From: Floccularia luteovirens | Lineage: Eukaryota; Basidiomycota; Agaricomycetes; Agaricales; Squamanitaceae | Length of the DNA: 64,000 bases | Assembly: GCA_009739215.1 (NCBI GenBank) | Contig: VSJF01000004.1 | Location: 806,001-870,000 of the forward strand | Direction: 5' to 3' | In this document: positions 11,587-23,524 of the stretch, in pieces | How positions within the stretch are numbered: the first letter of the stretch is position 1 | Layout of the letters: every line of letters begins with the position of its first letter | Notes under the pieces: model-generated | What the model was told of the DNA's origin: nothing | Seen by the model: only the letters and a program-made list of their open reading frames with translations | Database searches by the model: none | Program-made: the position numbers and the translations under genes

Positions 11587-14396
11587 ATGTCTAACACCAA
11601 TAGTGCTGGATCATCCGAGCAACTCATATCTCTTTTCAGATCCATCGGACTCCCTCAGTCAAAAGCTGCAGAAGCTGCAAAGTCCCCAAAGAGTGCTAAT
11701 CTCTTGAAAGATATCATTGATACGCATCCTTCGATATCTGGCGGACTCGATGAGAAAAGGGCAAGTCTGATTGTAGCGCTATCTTCATCTCTCTCGAAAG
11801 CAGAAACTGTTGGAGAAGCAGGACGAGAGTATGTCATTACCGCCATCCTGGATGGAAAACTTAAATCTGTCGATCAAGTTACAGGTAACCTTTTCTCTCT
11901 CATCAGCCTGTCTTCCCTGAACTTGACACCCCTTGTACCACCAACAGCTGCAGTCAAATATGTTGAATCTCACAACCAAATGATAGACAGCGATGAGTTT
12001 GACCAGGAATGTGGTGTAGGTATGAACAATTCTTGGGTGATACAAATATCGATTTCTGATGCTTTATTTGCAGGGTTTAGTATCTCGCCAGAAGAGCTAT
12101 ACGAGAACGTAAATCAATACATTGCATCAAATAAAGTCGCAGGATGGGCAAGTCTGGGACCCGTCATCACTGCCATTAAGAACACCCCAAAATTACGATG
12201 GGCTAGCCCATTGGATGTGAAAAATGCTGTAGAAAAGGCTTTCTTGAATGTATTTGGTCCCAAGGAAGCTGCCAAACCGAAAGGAAAGGTATACTTTCTA
12301 GATTTACCCCTCATGAGCTGTGCATTTACAAGTGCTACAGGAACAAAAAAAAGATACCAAACCTCCAGGCTCTTCTACGAAGACGGAAACTACCTCAGAA
12401 GATGCAGATTCCGCGTCATCTCGAAAAACTGTATTTGAAGAGGGCTTTCTCGGTCAACTACATAAACCAGGAGGCAACCCTCAGATACATCCTCATCTCC
12501 GCGAGGCCCACCTTGCCGCAACTAATGGACAAGTTTGGACGCGTTTCCCCCCCGAGCCGAATGGATATCTTCATATCGGTCATTCTAAAGCTATCTTTGT
12601 AAACTTCGGGTATGCTGCGCACAATGGAGGGAAGTGTTATTTGAGATATGATGACACCAACCCCGAAAAGGAGGAAGCCCAATACTTCGAGAGCATCCTA
12701 GAGATGGTCAGGTGGTTGGGCTTCGAACCATGGAAAATCACATATTCAAGCGATTACTTTTCTGAATTATACGACCTAGCTGTAGAGTTGATAAAAAGGG
12801 ATAAAGCATATGTGTGCCATTGTACTCGTATGTCCTTATTTTTTGATGGTCTGTTGTCAATATTGACTAGCGTGTAAACAGAGGAAGAAATCAAAGTAGA
12901 TCGGGGAGAGAAACGAGGGCAGCCCAGACCTTGCATCCATCGCGATCGACCTATCTCTGAATCACTGGCAGAGTTTGAAAACATGAAGAATGGAAAATAC
13001 CGACCAAAAGAAGCCAACCTACGCATGAAACAAGACTTGACAGATGGAAATCCGCAGATGTGGGACTTGACTGCTTATCGCGTTTTAGACACGCCGCATC
13101 ATAGAACCCACGACAAGTGGAAGATTTATCCCACATACGACTTTACACATTGTTTAGTCGATAGTATGGAAAATATCTCGTGTGTGATTCTCCATCTCAA
13201 ATCCATGAGGAATCTGCTAACTATCTTTCTTCAACAGACATTCCCTTTGTACAGTTGAATTCATTGCGTCGCGTCAGTCATATGACTGGCTCTGTGATGC
13301 TTTAGAAGTTTATAAGCCACGGCAGTCTGAATATGGTCGCTTGAACCTCGAGGGCTCTGTCATGTCGAAGCGAAAAATTCATGCACTTGTAGAAGAAGGA
13401 TTTGTTAGTGGGTGGGATGACCCTCGACTGTACACCTTGATTGCCTTGCGGCGTCGCGGAGTACCTCCTGGTGCAATCATCTCTTTTGTCAGTACACTCG
13501 GTGTCTCAACCGCCACATCCAACATCGAAATAGCACGGTTCGAGCAAACTGTTCGGAGTTATTTAGAACATAGTGCGCCGCGCCTGCACATGGTCTTGCG
13601 TCCTCTCAAGGTCATAATCGAGAACCTGCCGGAAGATTATGTTTTAATGATCGAAAAACCACTTCATCCAAAGGTTCCAGAACTGGGAACGACCACCGTT
13701 CCTTTCACCCGAACAATCTACATAGAAGCAGATGATTTCAGATTGGAGGACTCAAAGGATTACTTCCGTCTGGCTCCGGGGAAGACTGTAGGGCTCTTCC
13801 AAGGACCTCATCCTATAACATGTACTTCGTATAAAACCGATCCTGTTACAGGTCAGGTAATCGAGCTGACCTGCAAGTTGGAAAATGATGGCCCTGTGAA
13901 GAAGGCGAAGGCTTTCATCCAATGGGTGGCAGAGCATCCAGCTTCAGGCAGTCCTATCAGAGTTGACGAAACGAGGATATTCCACAGACTGTTCAAGAGC
14001 GATCGACCACCCAGTGATTTCAGATCTGATATCGCCCCAAATTCTTTAGAAATCGTAAAGAACGGAATGGTTGAAGTCGGCTTCCTGTCATTAGCAAAAC
14101 GTTCGATCGCTGAAGCTCGTAAATCAGCAACTGCTCGAACGGAACAGGCGGCAAAAGACAGTGCACCAAGCGACTCAAGTGGCGGCGACACGCCGGTCGC
14201 AACAAGCGATCAACTTGTAGGTAATGAATGCGTTCGGTTCCAAGGGTTACGTGTTGCATACTTTGCTTTGGATAAGGATTCACGCGTTAGTTGTATCAAC
14301 GAGGATGGTCACATAGAACCATCACGAAAGCAAGGCGACTATCTGATTTTGAACCGAATAGTCAGCTTGAAGGAAGATTCGGGCAAGGCATCTTAG
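11587..14396 (+). CDS. GLN4: Cytosolic glutaminyl-tRNA synthetase
   Basis: It charges tRNA-Gln with glutamine for cytosolic translation. About six exons are read and the protein is around 800 residues, close to yeast Gln4. The N-terminal 200 residues form the eukaryotic GlnRS appended domain (start [19 protein letters not shown], later [17 protein letters not shown]). The class I catalytic core follows with [17 protein letters not shown] (HIGH motif) and [12 protein letters not shown]. The KMSKS-type loop is [10 protein letters not shown]. The C-terminal beta-barrel anticodon-binding domains include [17 protein letters not shown] and [18 protein letters not shown] linker rich in Lys, Ser and Thr joins the N-domain to the core. 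The start at 11587 follows a pyrimidine-rich leader. Confidence 0.96.
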
Positions 14397-14588
14397 TCTC
14401 ATCTTACCAATGTACATATATTGTTTCTCTCTCCATGATGTAGGGATCAAATAAACTGAATTCCATTGTGCGCTGTTTGATTGGGGCGACGTGATATAAA
14501 AGTAGACGTAAAATTCGTTATGCGAAAAGTAGAATTAAGAACATGACCAGATTCCGACGGGGCACAGCAAAACAGAAAAGGGTGAAAT

Positions 14589-16324
14589 CTAATACTCTGC
14601 CTCCTCGACATCTGCAGAGTCAATGCCGACTTCTTCGTAGTCTTTTTCGAGGGCAGCCAAATCTTCTCGTGCCTCAGAGAATTCACCTTCCTCCATTCCT
14701 TCACCGACATACCAGTGAACGAAAGCACGCTTGGAGTACAGCAAGTCGAACTTGTGGTCGAGACGGCTCCAGGCAGAAGAGATGGCGGTTGTGTTGGACA
14801 ACATGCACATACTGCGAGACACTTTGGCAAGATCACCGCCAGGAACGTGTGCTGGGGGCTCATTGCAGATTCCAAGTTTGAATCCTGTAGGACACCAGTC
14901 AACAAACTGGATGGTACGCTTTGTCTTGATGATGGCGACAGCAGCGTTGACATCCTTAGGGACAACATCGCCGCGGTAGAGCAAGGCGCAAGCCACTTGA
15001 TGACTAATCAGATGAAGGTCAACACGGCTACTTGGAGTTACTTACTGTATTTGCCTTCCCTTGGGTCGCATTTGACCATTTGATTACCGGGCTCGAAGCA
15101 GGAGAATGTCATGTCAGCCACAGAGTTCTGTTCGTGGTGGGCTTTTTCTGCGGAAATGATGGGTGCGAATGTTGCAAGAGGGAAATGAATGCGAGGGAAA
15201 CTGCATACAGTTTAACATTTGGCTAAGAGGTAAAAGATGGTGACTTACGGAACTAAGTTGGTCTGGAATTCATTCAAATCAACATTCAGGGACCCATCAA
15301 ATCGCAATGAAGCTGTAATGGAAGAAACAACTTGAGCGATGAGTCGGTTCAAGTTTGTTAGACTTGGTTGGTTGATATTCAGATTTTTTTTGCAAATGTC
15401 ATAAATAGCTTCGTTATCAACCTAATATAGATAATGTTTATAGCTAAAAACCGCATATTACTGAGGTTACTTACCATGAAAGAGCAGTCAGAATGCTCAA
15501 GGGTTGTGTGTGTAGTCAGGACCGAGTTGTAAGGTTCGACGACAGAGTTGGCCAGTGTCGGGGCAGGGTAGACACTGAATTCAAGTTTGGATTTCTTTCC
15601 GTAATCGGTAGATAGACGTTCTAAGATAAGAGCGCCGAAACCTGAACCAGTTCCTCCACCGAAAGAATGGAAGACAAAGAATCCTTGAAGTCCTGAGCAG
15701 TTGTCCGCTAGACGGCGGACCTTGTCCATGACATTGTCGATTTGTTCCTTTCCGATGGTATAATGTCCACGGGCATCTGACGAAAGTTAGATATAGAACA
15801 GCATATGCACATCGAATAATTGCTTACAATTGCTTGCAGCATCCTCTTTGCCAGTCAATAGGGTCTCTGGATGGAATAGACTCCTGTAAGGGCCGTTCCT
15901 GACCTCATCAATAACATTGGGTTCGAGATCGATGTACAAGGAACGAGGCACGTGTTTGCCTGATGAAGTCTCTGAGAAAAATGTGCTGAAGCCGTCATCA
16001 TTGGCAGATAGTGAGCCTTCAGCAAGGCGACCGTCAGGCTGCAACAACATATTTAAACTCTGTGTGATAAGTAAGATATAGTGTACATACGCTCAAACCA
16101 TGCTCGACGGTGTAGAGCTCCCCTACAAAGCAAACATATCAGCATCACGCCACTTTTTTCTAATGTAATTTGGAACGAGAAAACGCGATAACGACGCGTT
16201 TGAGCATCATTTACTCGCGCCACTCTAGTAGCATAGACATATATTCACAGAGAAAATACTAACAGCAGGCGTTACCGATCTGGACACCAGCTTGCCCAAC
16301 GTGTACTGAGATAACTTCACGCAT
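14589..16324 (-). CDS. Alpha-tubulin (copy A)
   Basis: This is the alpha subunit of the tubulin heterodimer. Start [20 protein letters not shown] at 16324. The GTP-binding tubulin signature [12 protein letters not shown] is present in the exon at 15480-15780, and the C-terminus is [14 protein letters not shown], ending in the Tyr expected of alpha-tubulins. About seven introns. The loop that carries acetylatable Lys40 in animals here reads [14 protein letters not shown] and has no Lys, as in many fungi. Compared with copy B (20173-22035) it has [14 protein letters not shown] against [14 protein letters not shown] and CFEPGNQM against CFENGNQM. Intron positions that could be compared match copy B in place and phase, so the two arose by gene duplication. 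Numbering such as TUB1A/TUB1B cannot be assigned from sequence alone. Confidence 0.95.
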
Positions 16325-16753
16325 CGTAAGAGAGAATCAAGGCTAAAAATGAGAAATCAGCGAAGATATAACATCAAGGACATTGAAGAGAGACGTACAA
16401 AAGACTAGAGAGAAGATGGATGCTGCGATGGCAGAAGTTGACAAAGGATGGGGCACGATGCCAATGAAATTATTCAACTCGAGCTTTCTCACGAATAACG
16501 TGTTTGTCACACCTCCTTGGTCTGTGCGTAAAATTTTCTTCTGCTAAACTAAATACGATCCCTAAACGTGGTCCCCATTTCGGCACCTATCAAGTACCAT
16601 GAATGTACACAACTGTAATACGTTATACAGGGACTTCCTGACACTTTAATGGTATTTTAATATTTTAATTTTTTACCTTGTTTGGTATGCAGCCTCCTGC
16701 AAAGCAAACGCATTTCCAGCTTATGTAATGCGTTCAGTAAATGTTCTTTGGCG
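16325..16753. other. Divergent promoter region, alpha-tubulin A / CFT2
   Basis: About 430 bp between two divergent start codons. It holds AT-rich tracts near 16640-16675 and no ORF with support. An in-frame Met at 16682 upstream of CFT2 is not used in this model, because CFT2 orthologues start near MITFTPLSGA. Confidence 0.45.
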
Positions 16754-19700
16754 ATGATCACATTCACGCCCTTGTCGGGCGCTGCATATTCGTCAGGTTC
16801 TTCTCCATTGGCCTATTTGCTCCAGGTAGATGATGTTAGAATACTCCTCGACTGCGGTTCTCCAGACTGGTCTCCCGAACCCTCCCCTTTCGATGCAAAT
16901 TCTTCAGTTCTTAGTGACAATTCTTACCCTTGGTCAGAATATTGTGAATCTTTACGCAAGTATGTTAGAGCATTCCTCTTGCTATAATAATGCTGACTTC
17001 TTCGTAAGACATGCTCCAACTGTTGATTTGGTGTTGCTTTCCCATGGAGACTTGTCGCATTGTGGTCTCTACCCATACGCGTATTCGAGGTGGGGGTTAA
17101 ATGCCCCTGCTTACACTACACTTCCAGTTCAAGCCATGGGCCGTATTGCTGTGACGGAGGATGTGGAAGGAATTCGAGAAGAAGAAGATGTCGGAGAGCG
17201 AACGGATTCGAACGTTAGTGGTAACGAGATGACTCAAGATACAGATGCTCTACCAACTCAGAATAATGATGAGGATGGTCCAAGAAAATTTGTTGCTACT
17301 TTAACCGAAGTTCAGGACGCCTTCGATTCCATTAATACTCTTAGGTACTCACAGCCAACTCACCTACAAGGTCAGTCTAGTTGTTTTTTTTTTTTGCATT
17401 CCATCCGAAGGAACTCACGACTGTTTAGGAAAATGCCAGGGTTTGACTATAACTCCATTCAATGCAGGCCATACCCTTGGTGGTACAATTTGGAAAATAC
17501 GATCACCCTCTTCTGGAACTATAATATACGCGGTTGACATAAACCATATGAATGAGCGTCACTTGGACGGGACAGTTCTTATACGCAAAGCCGCTGGTGG
17601 TATTTTCGAACCTCTAGCGAGGCCAGATCTTCTTATTACAGATGCTGACCGTGCTTGTGTGACAACCAGCCGGAGAAAAGATCGTGATGCTGCTCTTATA
17701 GGTCTGTTGTACTGTTACGTTCTAACGAATTGGTATACTTAAACCGAATACAAAGATACTATCACTGCGACTTTGACCTCACGGTCGTCCCTCTTACTAC
17801 CCTGTGACTCAAGTACCCGCGTTTTGGAATTGCTTGTTTTACTTGACCAACACTGGAATTACTCTCGGTTACGTTTCCCAATTTGTTTCATGTCGCGGAC
17901 GGGAAGAGAGATGTTAACATTTGTTCGGAGTATGATGGAGTGGCTTGGTGGGACTATTAGCAAAGAAGATGTAGGTGAAGAGGGTACAGGCGGTCGTCAA
18001 AACAACAAGAGACGACGCGACGATGACGCAGACGAAGATGCCCTTGGAGCATTTGCACTACGATTCAAGTATGTATTCACTCAGAGAACTGAATCCAGGC
18101 ACTAATAACACAAATATGAAGACATCTTGAGTTTTTCCCGAACCCCCAAGCACTATTACAGACGTACTCTTCTAAGGACCCCAAACTCATTCTTGCAGTT
18201 CCTGCATCTCTATCCCACGGACCATCCAGGAACCTCTTTATAGATTTTGCTGCTGTTCCTGACAATGTCGTTCTTTTAACAGGATGTGGTGAGGAGGGCA
18301 CTCTGGGACGTGCCCTATTTAATAAATGGAACGATTCCCAGCGACCAGACGACAAGTGGGATCGGGGAAGAGTTGGCAGTAATGTAATGATGGACGGAAC
18401 GATCAAACTCAGGGTATGTCCGATCAGTGTTCCTTTATAGATAAAGTCACATATAAGACGCAATAGATAAATCAAAAAGTGCCACTGCAAGGTGTTGAAT
18501 TAGAAATCTACCAACAAAAAGAACGCGCCGCAAAGGAAAAGGAAGCAGCTCAGCAGGCTACCCTTGCTCGTAATCAGCGGGTTTTGGAAGCAGACGAAGA
18601 TGATAGTGATTCTGACAGTGACTCCGACACAGAGGATGAAGACGAAGTTCGACAAGCGTTGGAAGGTGATGCAATGGACACCGGAAATGATGCAAACAGA
18701 AACACAGAATCAAATGAGAATGGGCGACGAAAGCGAAGCTCAAAAACAACAGATGCTGCTGACTGGGGCCTAGATGGCGATGAAGGTCTAACGAAACAAT
18801 TGCTATCTTTTGATATATACATCAAAGGTAATGTGTCGAAAGCCACATCCTTCTTCAAAAGTACCGGAAGCCAAACCCAACGATTCCGAATGTTTCCATA
18901 TGTTGAGAAAAAGCGAAGGGTCGACGAATATGGAGAGACTATTGACGTTGGCATGTGGCTAAGAAAGGGTAAAGTTTTAGAAGAAGCTGAAAACGATGAT
19001 GTGAAGGACCTACGCAAAATCCAAGTAGATGAAGATGCTAGAGTATGTCACAGTCGTGTCCTTGAAACCTCGAACCCTCCTTTACCATCTATATTTTATT
19101 CACAAGGCCATCCAGGAACCTCCTTCTAAATATGTTTCTTCGGAAGTGGAAATCCAGCTGGCCTGTAGACTACTATTTGTTGACATGGAAGGTCTCAATG
19201 ATGGGCGTGCTATTAAGACCATCGTGCCCCAAGTTAACCCCCGAAAAATGGTAGCGTGTTCATCTTACGCTTATTCCACTTTTTAATTAACAGTTTTCAG
19301 ATCATCGTTCACGCGGAAACAAATGCGACAAACACGCTGATCGAAAGCTGTGGAAATATTCGTGCTATGACTAAAGACATACATGCCCCCAGGGTTGGCG
19401 AAAGCATCCAAATTGGTCATCAGACGAATAGTTTCTCGATTTCCATCAGTGATGAACTTCTTGCCTCCTTAAAAATGTCCAGGGTACCTATTATAATTTT
19501 ATTTCCCTTTTTGCAAAAGCTTATTTTGTTAACAGTTTGAAGACAATGAGATTGGCTATGTCAGGGGACGAGTCGTCGCTCATGCTACATCCACTATACC
19601 AACTTTGGAACCAGTATCTACCTTGCCATTTACTGAAGATGCTGACAACCGGTCCGCTACAGTAAAACGTCGCACACTCGGGTCGCGACCTAAGGCATCC

Positions 19701-19970
19701 CTGCCGAATTCGACTATGATAGGCGAGCTTAAGCTAACTGCATTGAAATCGCGTCTAGCTTCCATCGGAGTCCAGGCTGAACTGATTGGTGAAGGAGTTC
19801 TAATCTGTGGTGCTGGTGCAAAGCGGAACACGGCAACAGAAACACTTGAGGATTCAGTTGCGGTGCGGAAGCTAGCTTCAGGAACAGTAGAGCTGGAAGG
19901 GAATGTATGCGATATATATTACACTGTTAGACGAGAGATATACAATCTCCATGCGCTTGTAGCAACCTAA
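16754..19970 (+). CDS. CFT2: Cleavage and polyadenylation factor subunit Cft2 (CPSF100/Ydh1)
   Basis: Cft2 is the catalytically inactive metallo-beta-lactamase/beta-CASP partner of the Ysh1/CPSF73 nuclease in mRNA 3'-end formation. About eight exons, roughly 940 residues. The start MITFTPLSGA is followed by LAYLLQVDDVRILLDCGSPDW. The metal-binding loop reads LLSHGDLSHCGLYPYA, lacking the full HxHxDH set of the active nuclease, as expected of this subunit. AGHTLGGTIWKIR and IIYAVDINHMNERHLDG match CPSF100. A long acidic/charged insert (around 18590-18760) precedes the beta-CASP return segment KRRVDEYGETIDVGMWLRKG. The C-terminal domain has PTLEPVSTLPF and ends DIYYTVRREIYNLHALVAT. It lies between two alpha-tubulin genes, with no functional link known. 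Confidence 0.93.
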
Positions 19971-20172
19971 TGAAATTTGATTCTGGTAAATACACGTATG
20001 ATATTACAGAACTGAGTTAGGTCATGAGTAACCAAATAAGGGAGTTACGTAAGGAAGATATTTTGTGTGCCCTCTAACAACGTCCCACCCCGAAAATATT
20101 TCTTTTTCCTACTTAAAGCCCGCTTTTTTCTTATTATTCCTCCACGCTTAATAACAACCCACAATCAACATT

Positions 20173-22035
20173 ATGCGTGAAGTTATCTCTGTTCATGTTG
20201 GTCAAGCTGGTGTCCAGATCGGCAATGCTTGCTGTGAGTACATCCTCTCTTCAATCTTCTCTCCTTGCTCATAAAAAATAGGGGAGCTCTACACTCTTGA
20301 ACACGGCCTCAGCGTATGTCTCGATTGCTCGATTGCTTGATTATATACTGAGATACATTTATCAGCCTGATGGTCGCATCATGGAAGGGTCGCCGTCAGC
20401 AACCGACAGTGGATTTTCCACCTTTTTCTCTGAAACTGGTTCTGGAAAACACGTCCCTCGCTCATTATACATCGATTTAGAGCCAAGTGTGATCGATGAT
20501 GTGAAGACAGGGCCTTACCGGTCGCTTTTCCATCCTGAAACAATGATAACTGGCAAAGAGGACGCAGCCAACAACTGTGAGTCTGATGAATGTTCATTGA
20601 TTACATCAACTAAAATGAATATCTAGATGCTCGTGGTCATTACACTGTTGGCAAAGAGCTTATTGACCCTGTCATGGAAAAATTACGTAGGCTCGCGGAC
20701 AACTGCTCCGGCCTGCAAGGCTTTTTCGTCTTCCACTCGTTCGGTGGAGGAACTGGCTCTGGGTTTGGTGCCTTGTTACTTGAGAAGCTGGCGACTGATT
20801 ATGGCAAGAAGTCGAAGCTTGAATTCTGTGTCTACCCTGCACCACAACTTTCTAGTTCCGTTGTTGAGCCATACAATTCAGTCCTCACGACGCACACGAC
20901 TTTGGAGCACTCTGACTGTTCTTTCATGGTAAGTTTTTGGGTCGTATTTTCTACAACATCCTTAAATACTCTCCACAGGTTGACAATGAAGCCATCTATG
21001 AAATATGCAAGAAGAAGCTTGGCGTTGACTCGCCCAGTCTACCAAACTTGAACAGGTTGATCGCCCAAGTTGTATCATCCATAACAGCCTCCCTTCGTTT
21101 TGACGGGTCTCTTAATGTTGATCTGAATGAGTTCCAAACAAACTTGGTTCCGTGAGTCTTCTCTAATAGGTTCTCTTTTCTATTCTCATAAAAATGATAG
21201 TTTCCCTCGTATCCACTTCCCATTGGCAACGATTGCGCCACTCCTGTCGGCCGAAAAGGCAAATCACGAGCAAAACTCGGTGGCTGAAATGACATTTTCT
21301 TGCTTCGAAAATGGTAACCAAATGGTAAAATGTGATCCCAAAGAAGGAAAATATAGTACGTGCTTTCCAAAAAGGATGGTTCTACAGTCATATGAACATT
21401 ACTTTAGTGGCCTGCTGCCTGTTGTACCGTGGTGATGTTGTTCCCAAGGACGTTCAAGCTGCCGTAGCGAGCATTAAGACCAAACGAACAATACAATTCG
21501 TAGATTGGTGCCCAACCGGTTTCAAGGTAAGATCAGATCATGATCAAAGTTTGATAACTCATCCATGAATATTTGATTTTATTTTCAAGTTGGGTATCTG
21601 CAATGAACCTCCTGCTTGCGTTCCTGGTGGAGATCTTGCAAAAACTTCTCGGAGTGTATGCATGCTATCAAAGTGCGTACCTTATATCTGAAAATTGTTC
21701 GTGTTTCTTAACGATTGAACATTCAGTACCACTGCTATCTCAGCTGCATGGAGCCGCCTTGGTATGTCGTATTAAAAAAGCCTTTGATTTCTCCTATTTA
21801 CTTTGTTGCAGATTACAAATTCGACTTGATGTATTCAAAGCGTGCTTTCGTGCATTGGTATGTCGGCGAAGGAATGGAAGAGGTATGTTGCTCCCTCTGG
21901 CATTTCGTGTATCGTGTTAAAATGCTATCATAGGGCGAGTTCTCTGAAGCCCGTGAAGATCTTGCCGCGCTAGAGAAGGATTACGAAGAAGTTGGTACTG
22001 ATTCGGTCGATGCGGAAGAGGAAGGAGAATATTAG
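20173..22035 (+). CDS. Alpha-tubulin (copy B)
   Basis: Second alpha-tubulin gene in the window. Start [20 protein letters not shown], identical to copy A in this stretch. It then has [10 protein letters not shown], the tubulin signature [12 protein letters not shown] (exon 20628-20928), [13 protein letters not shown], and a C-terminus [15 protein letters not shown] ending in Tyr. About nine introns; the first three fall at the same codons as in copy A (after GNAC, after HGLS, and inside the Tyr codon of the NNYARGHY stretch). The Lys40-equivalent loop is [14 protein letters not shown], again without Lys. A TTTCTTATT-type pyrimidine leader precedes the start. Basidiomycetes commonly carry two alpha-tubulin genes; which one is the major mitotic form cannot be told here. 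Confidence 0.95.
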
Positions 22036-22297
22036 TTACCCTATCTGCGAATCGCGGTACTCATTCTCTCGACTTACTGGAGCCTTTTATTTCAAAATAC
22101 CCGTCCAGTCAGCTGGTTTTTATTCCTATTGTCGTCAAATGATTTCATGTGTTTTGCTACCTTCCGTTTTGAGTCCTGGGGAAACTACTTATCGTATAAG
22201 CCTTTTTCTAGGAATTACCTGCATTGATTGTGCAAAGTTCTCAGTCACAGAGTAAATCTATGGAATCTATAGACACAGATTGTCAATATATGCTGTT

Positions 22298-23333
22298 CTA
22301 ATCTGTCATGATGGTAATCTCAACACCATTTTCAGTTCGTTTAACGGATACCCTGTAAATTGAAATGCTTTTTAGTGGTGCATCAGCTCAACAGATGGAG
22401 TACCTACTTTGACAAATTCTCAATAATGAAATCAGGTCGAGACGCTTCAACTTGCTCTCTTGTGTGGGTTGTTAGCAGTCCTATAGTCTTGCAACCAGCA
22501 GTACGTCCACTGGTAACACCAGATGGAGCATCTTCAAAAACCACACCTGACGCAAATGTCAATATTCTAGTGTAGAAGGAGAATCTAGAACAAGACAAAC
22601 AATTCTGTGGTTCAACTCCACACTTGCTAGCACCAAGGAGGTAAGGATCTGGGAAGGGTTTTCCTTGGGTAACATCTTCAGAAGTCACAAAGACATCAGG
22701 GGTCGGAATCCCTGCTATACGAAGGGCGGAGGAAGCATATATTCTTGTCGCTGACGTACAGATTGCCCAACAAGGCTTTGGCAAATGACGTCCTGATTCG
22801 AGCTAACATGATATTGAGAGTTTTGTTGTACGATCTGGGATAGTAGTATACCTCGGTCATTATTTCCTTAGCGCCCGGTAAGAGCACGATGCCCTGTCTC
22901 CCATCTCTTGTCGATGAATTAACAATCTCTTCTTCAAATCTTAGAGATTCAGCCTATAAACTATATAAACAATGATTTCGGCTAGGCAAAAGGCACAGTC
23001 GCCGACCTCAAGGAGTTCCGGATCTTGGATACCGCAGAAATTTTTGAGATTATCAACGGTACGTACGCCGTGAGCAGCTGCCACGAGTTCCTTTAGGTAA
23101 ATGGCGCTACATGTGGCTTCCGGTGCTCACAGCTCAAGATATTGTGGACGTCAATTCCAGGATAGCTTTTTCTGAAGGTTTCCCAAGCACCGACAACTCC
23201 TGCCGTTGAATCGACCAAGGTCCCGTCCATGTCAAATAATCTAAAAATGGTTGAAAGCGGAGGTCGGTCAAAAGAAAACTCCAATACTAGTAAAAACATA
23301 CATAGAGTCAACGGTAAGAACATGATTAGGCAT
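22298..23333 (-). CDS. HAD-superfamily sugar/glycerol phosphatase (Gpp/Dog-like)
   Basis: A HAD-type phosphatase of the yeast Gpp1/Dog1 group, which removes phosphate from glycerol-3-phosphate or 2-deoxyglucose-6-phosphate-like substrates. About six exons. Motif I appears only after splicing (donor GTATGT): start MPNHVLTVDS followed by ILFDMDGTLVDSTAGVV. Other motifs are ICTSATRIYASSALRIAG (motif II Thr/Ser), GKPFPDPYLLGASK (motif III Lys) and LVFEDAPSGVTSGRTAGC (motif IV). The intron between GAKEIMTE and LESGRHLPKPCW was set by frame. A longer N-terminal start at 23486 is open but lacks family support. The tail is KVSVKRTENGVEITIMTD. Substrate specificity cannot be read from sequence. Confidence 0.85.
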
Positions 23334-23524
23334 TATGTGAAAATGTGATGAAAGATGGATATCAAATTTTCTATCAAGGACTCGGTAGATATGAAAAAAA
23401 AATGTATTTATGTTGATTAGATCGATAGACTCCGGCATGTTTGGTTCGAATGGTGCAGCCAAACCACTTACCAAAATCTGTAACATCTCCGTGTCACAAT
23501 CCTCTTGCTATCCTCGGATTAACG

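Noticed and set aside
16682..16753. In-frame upstream Met for CFT2
   Set aside because: Adds 24 residues not found in the family, whose N-terminus is MITFTPLSGA-like.
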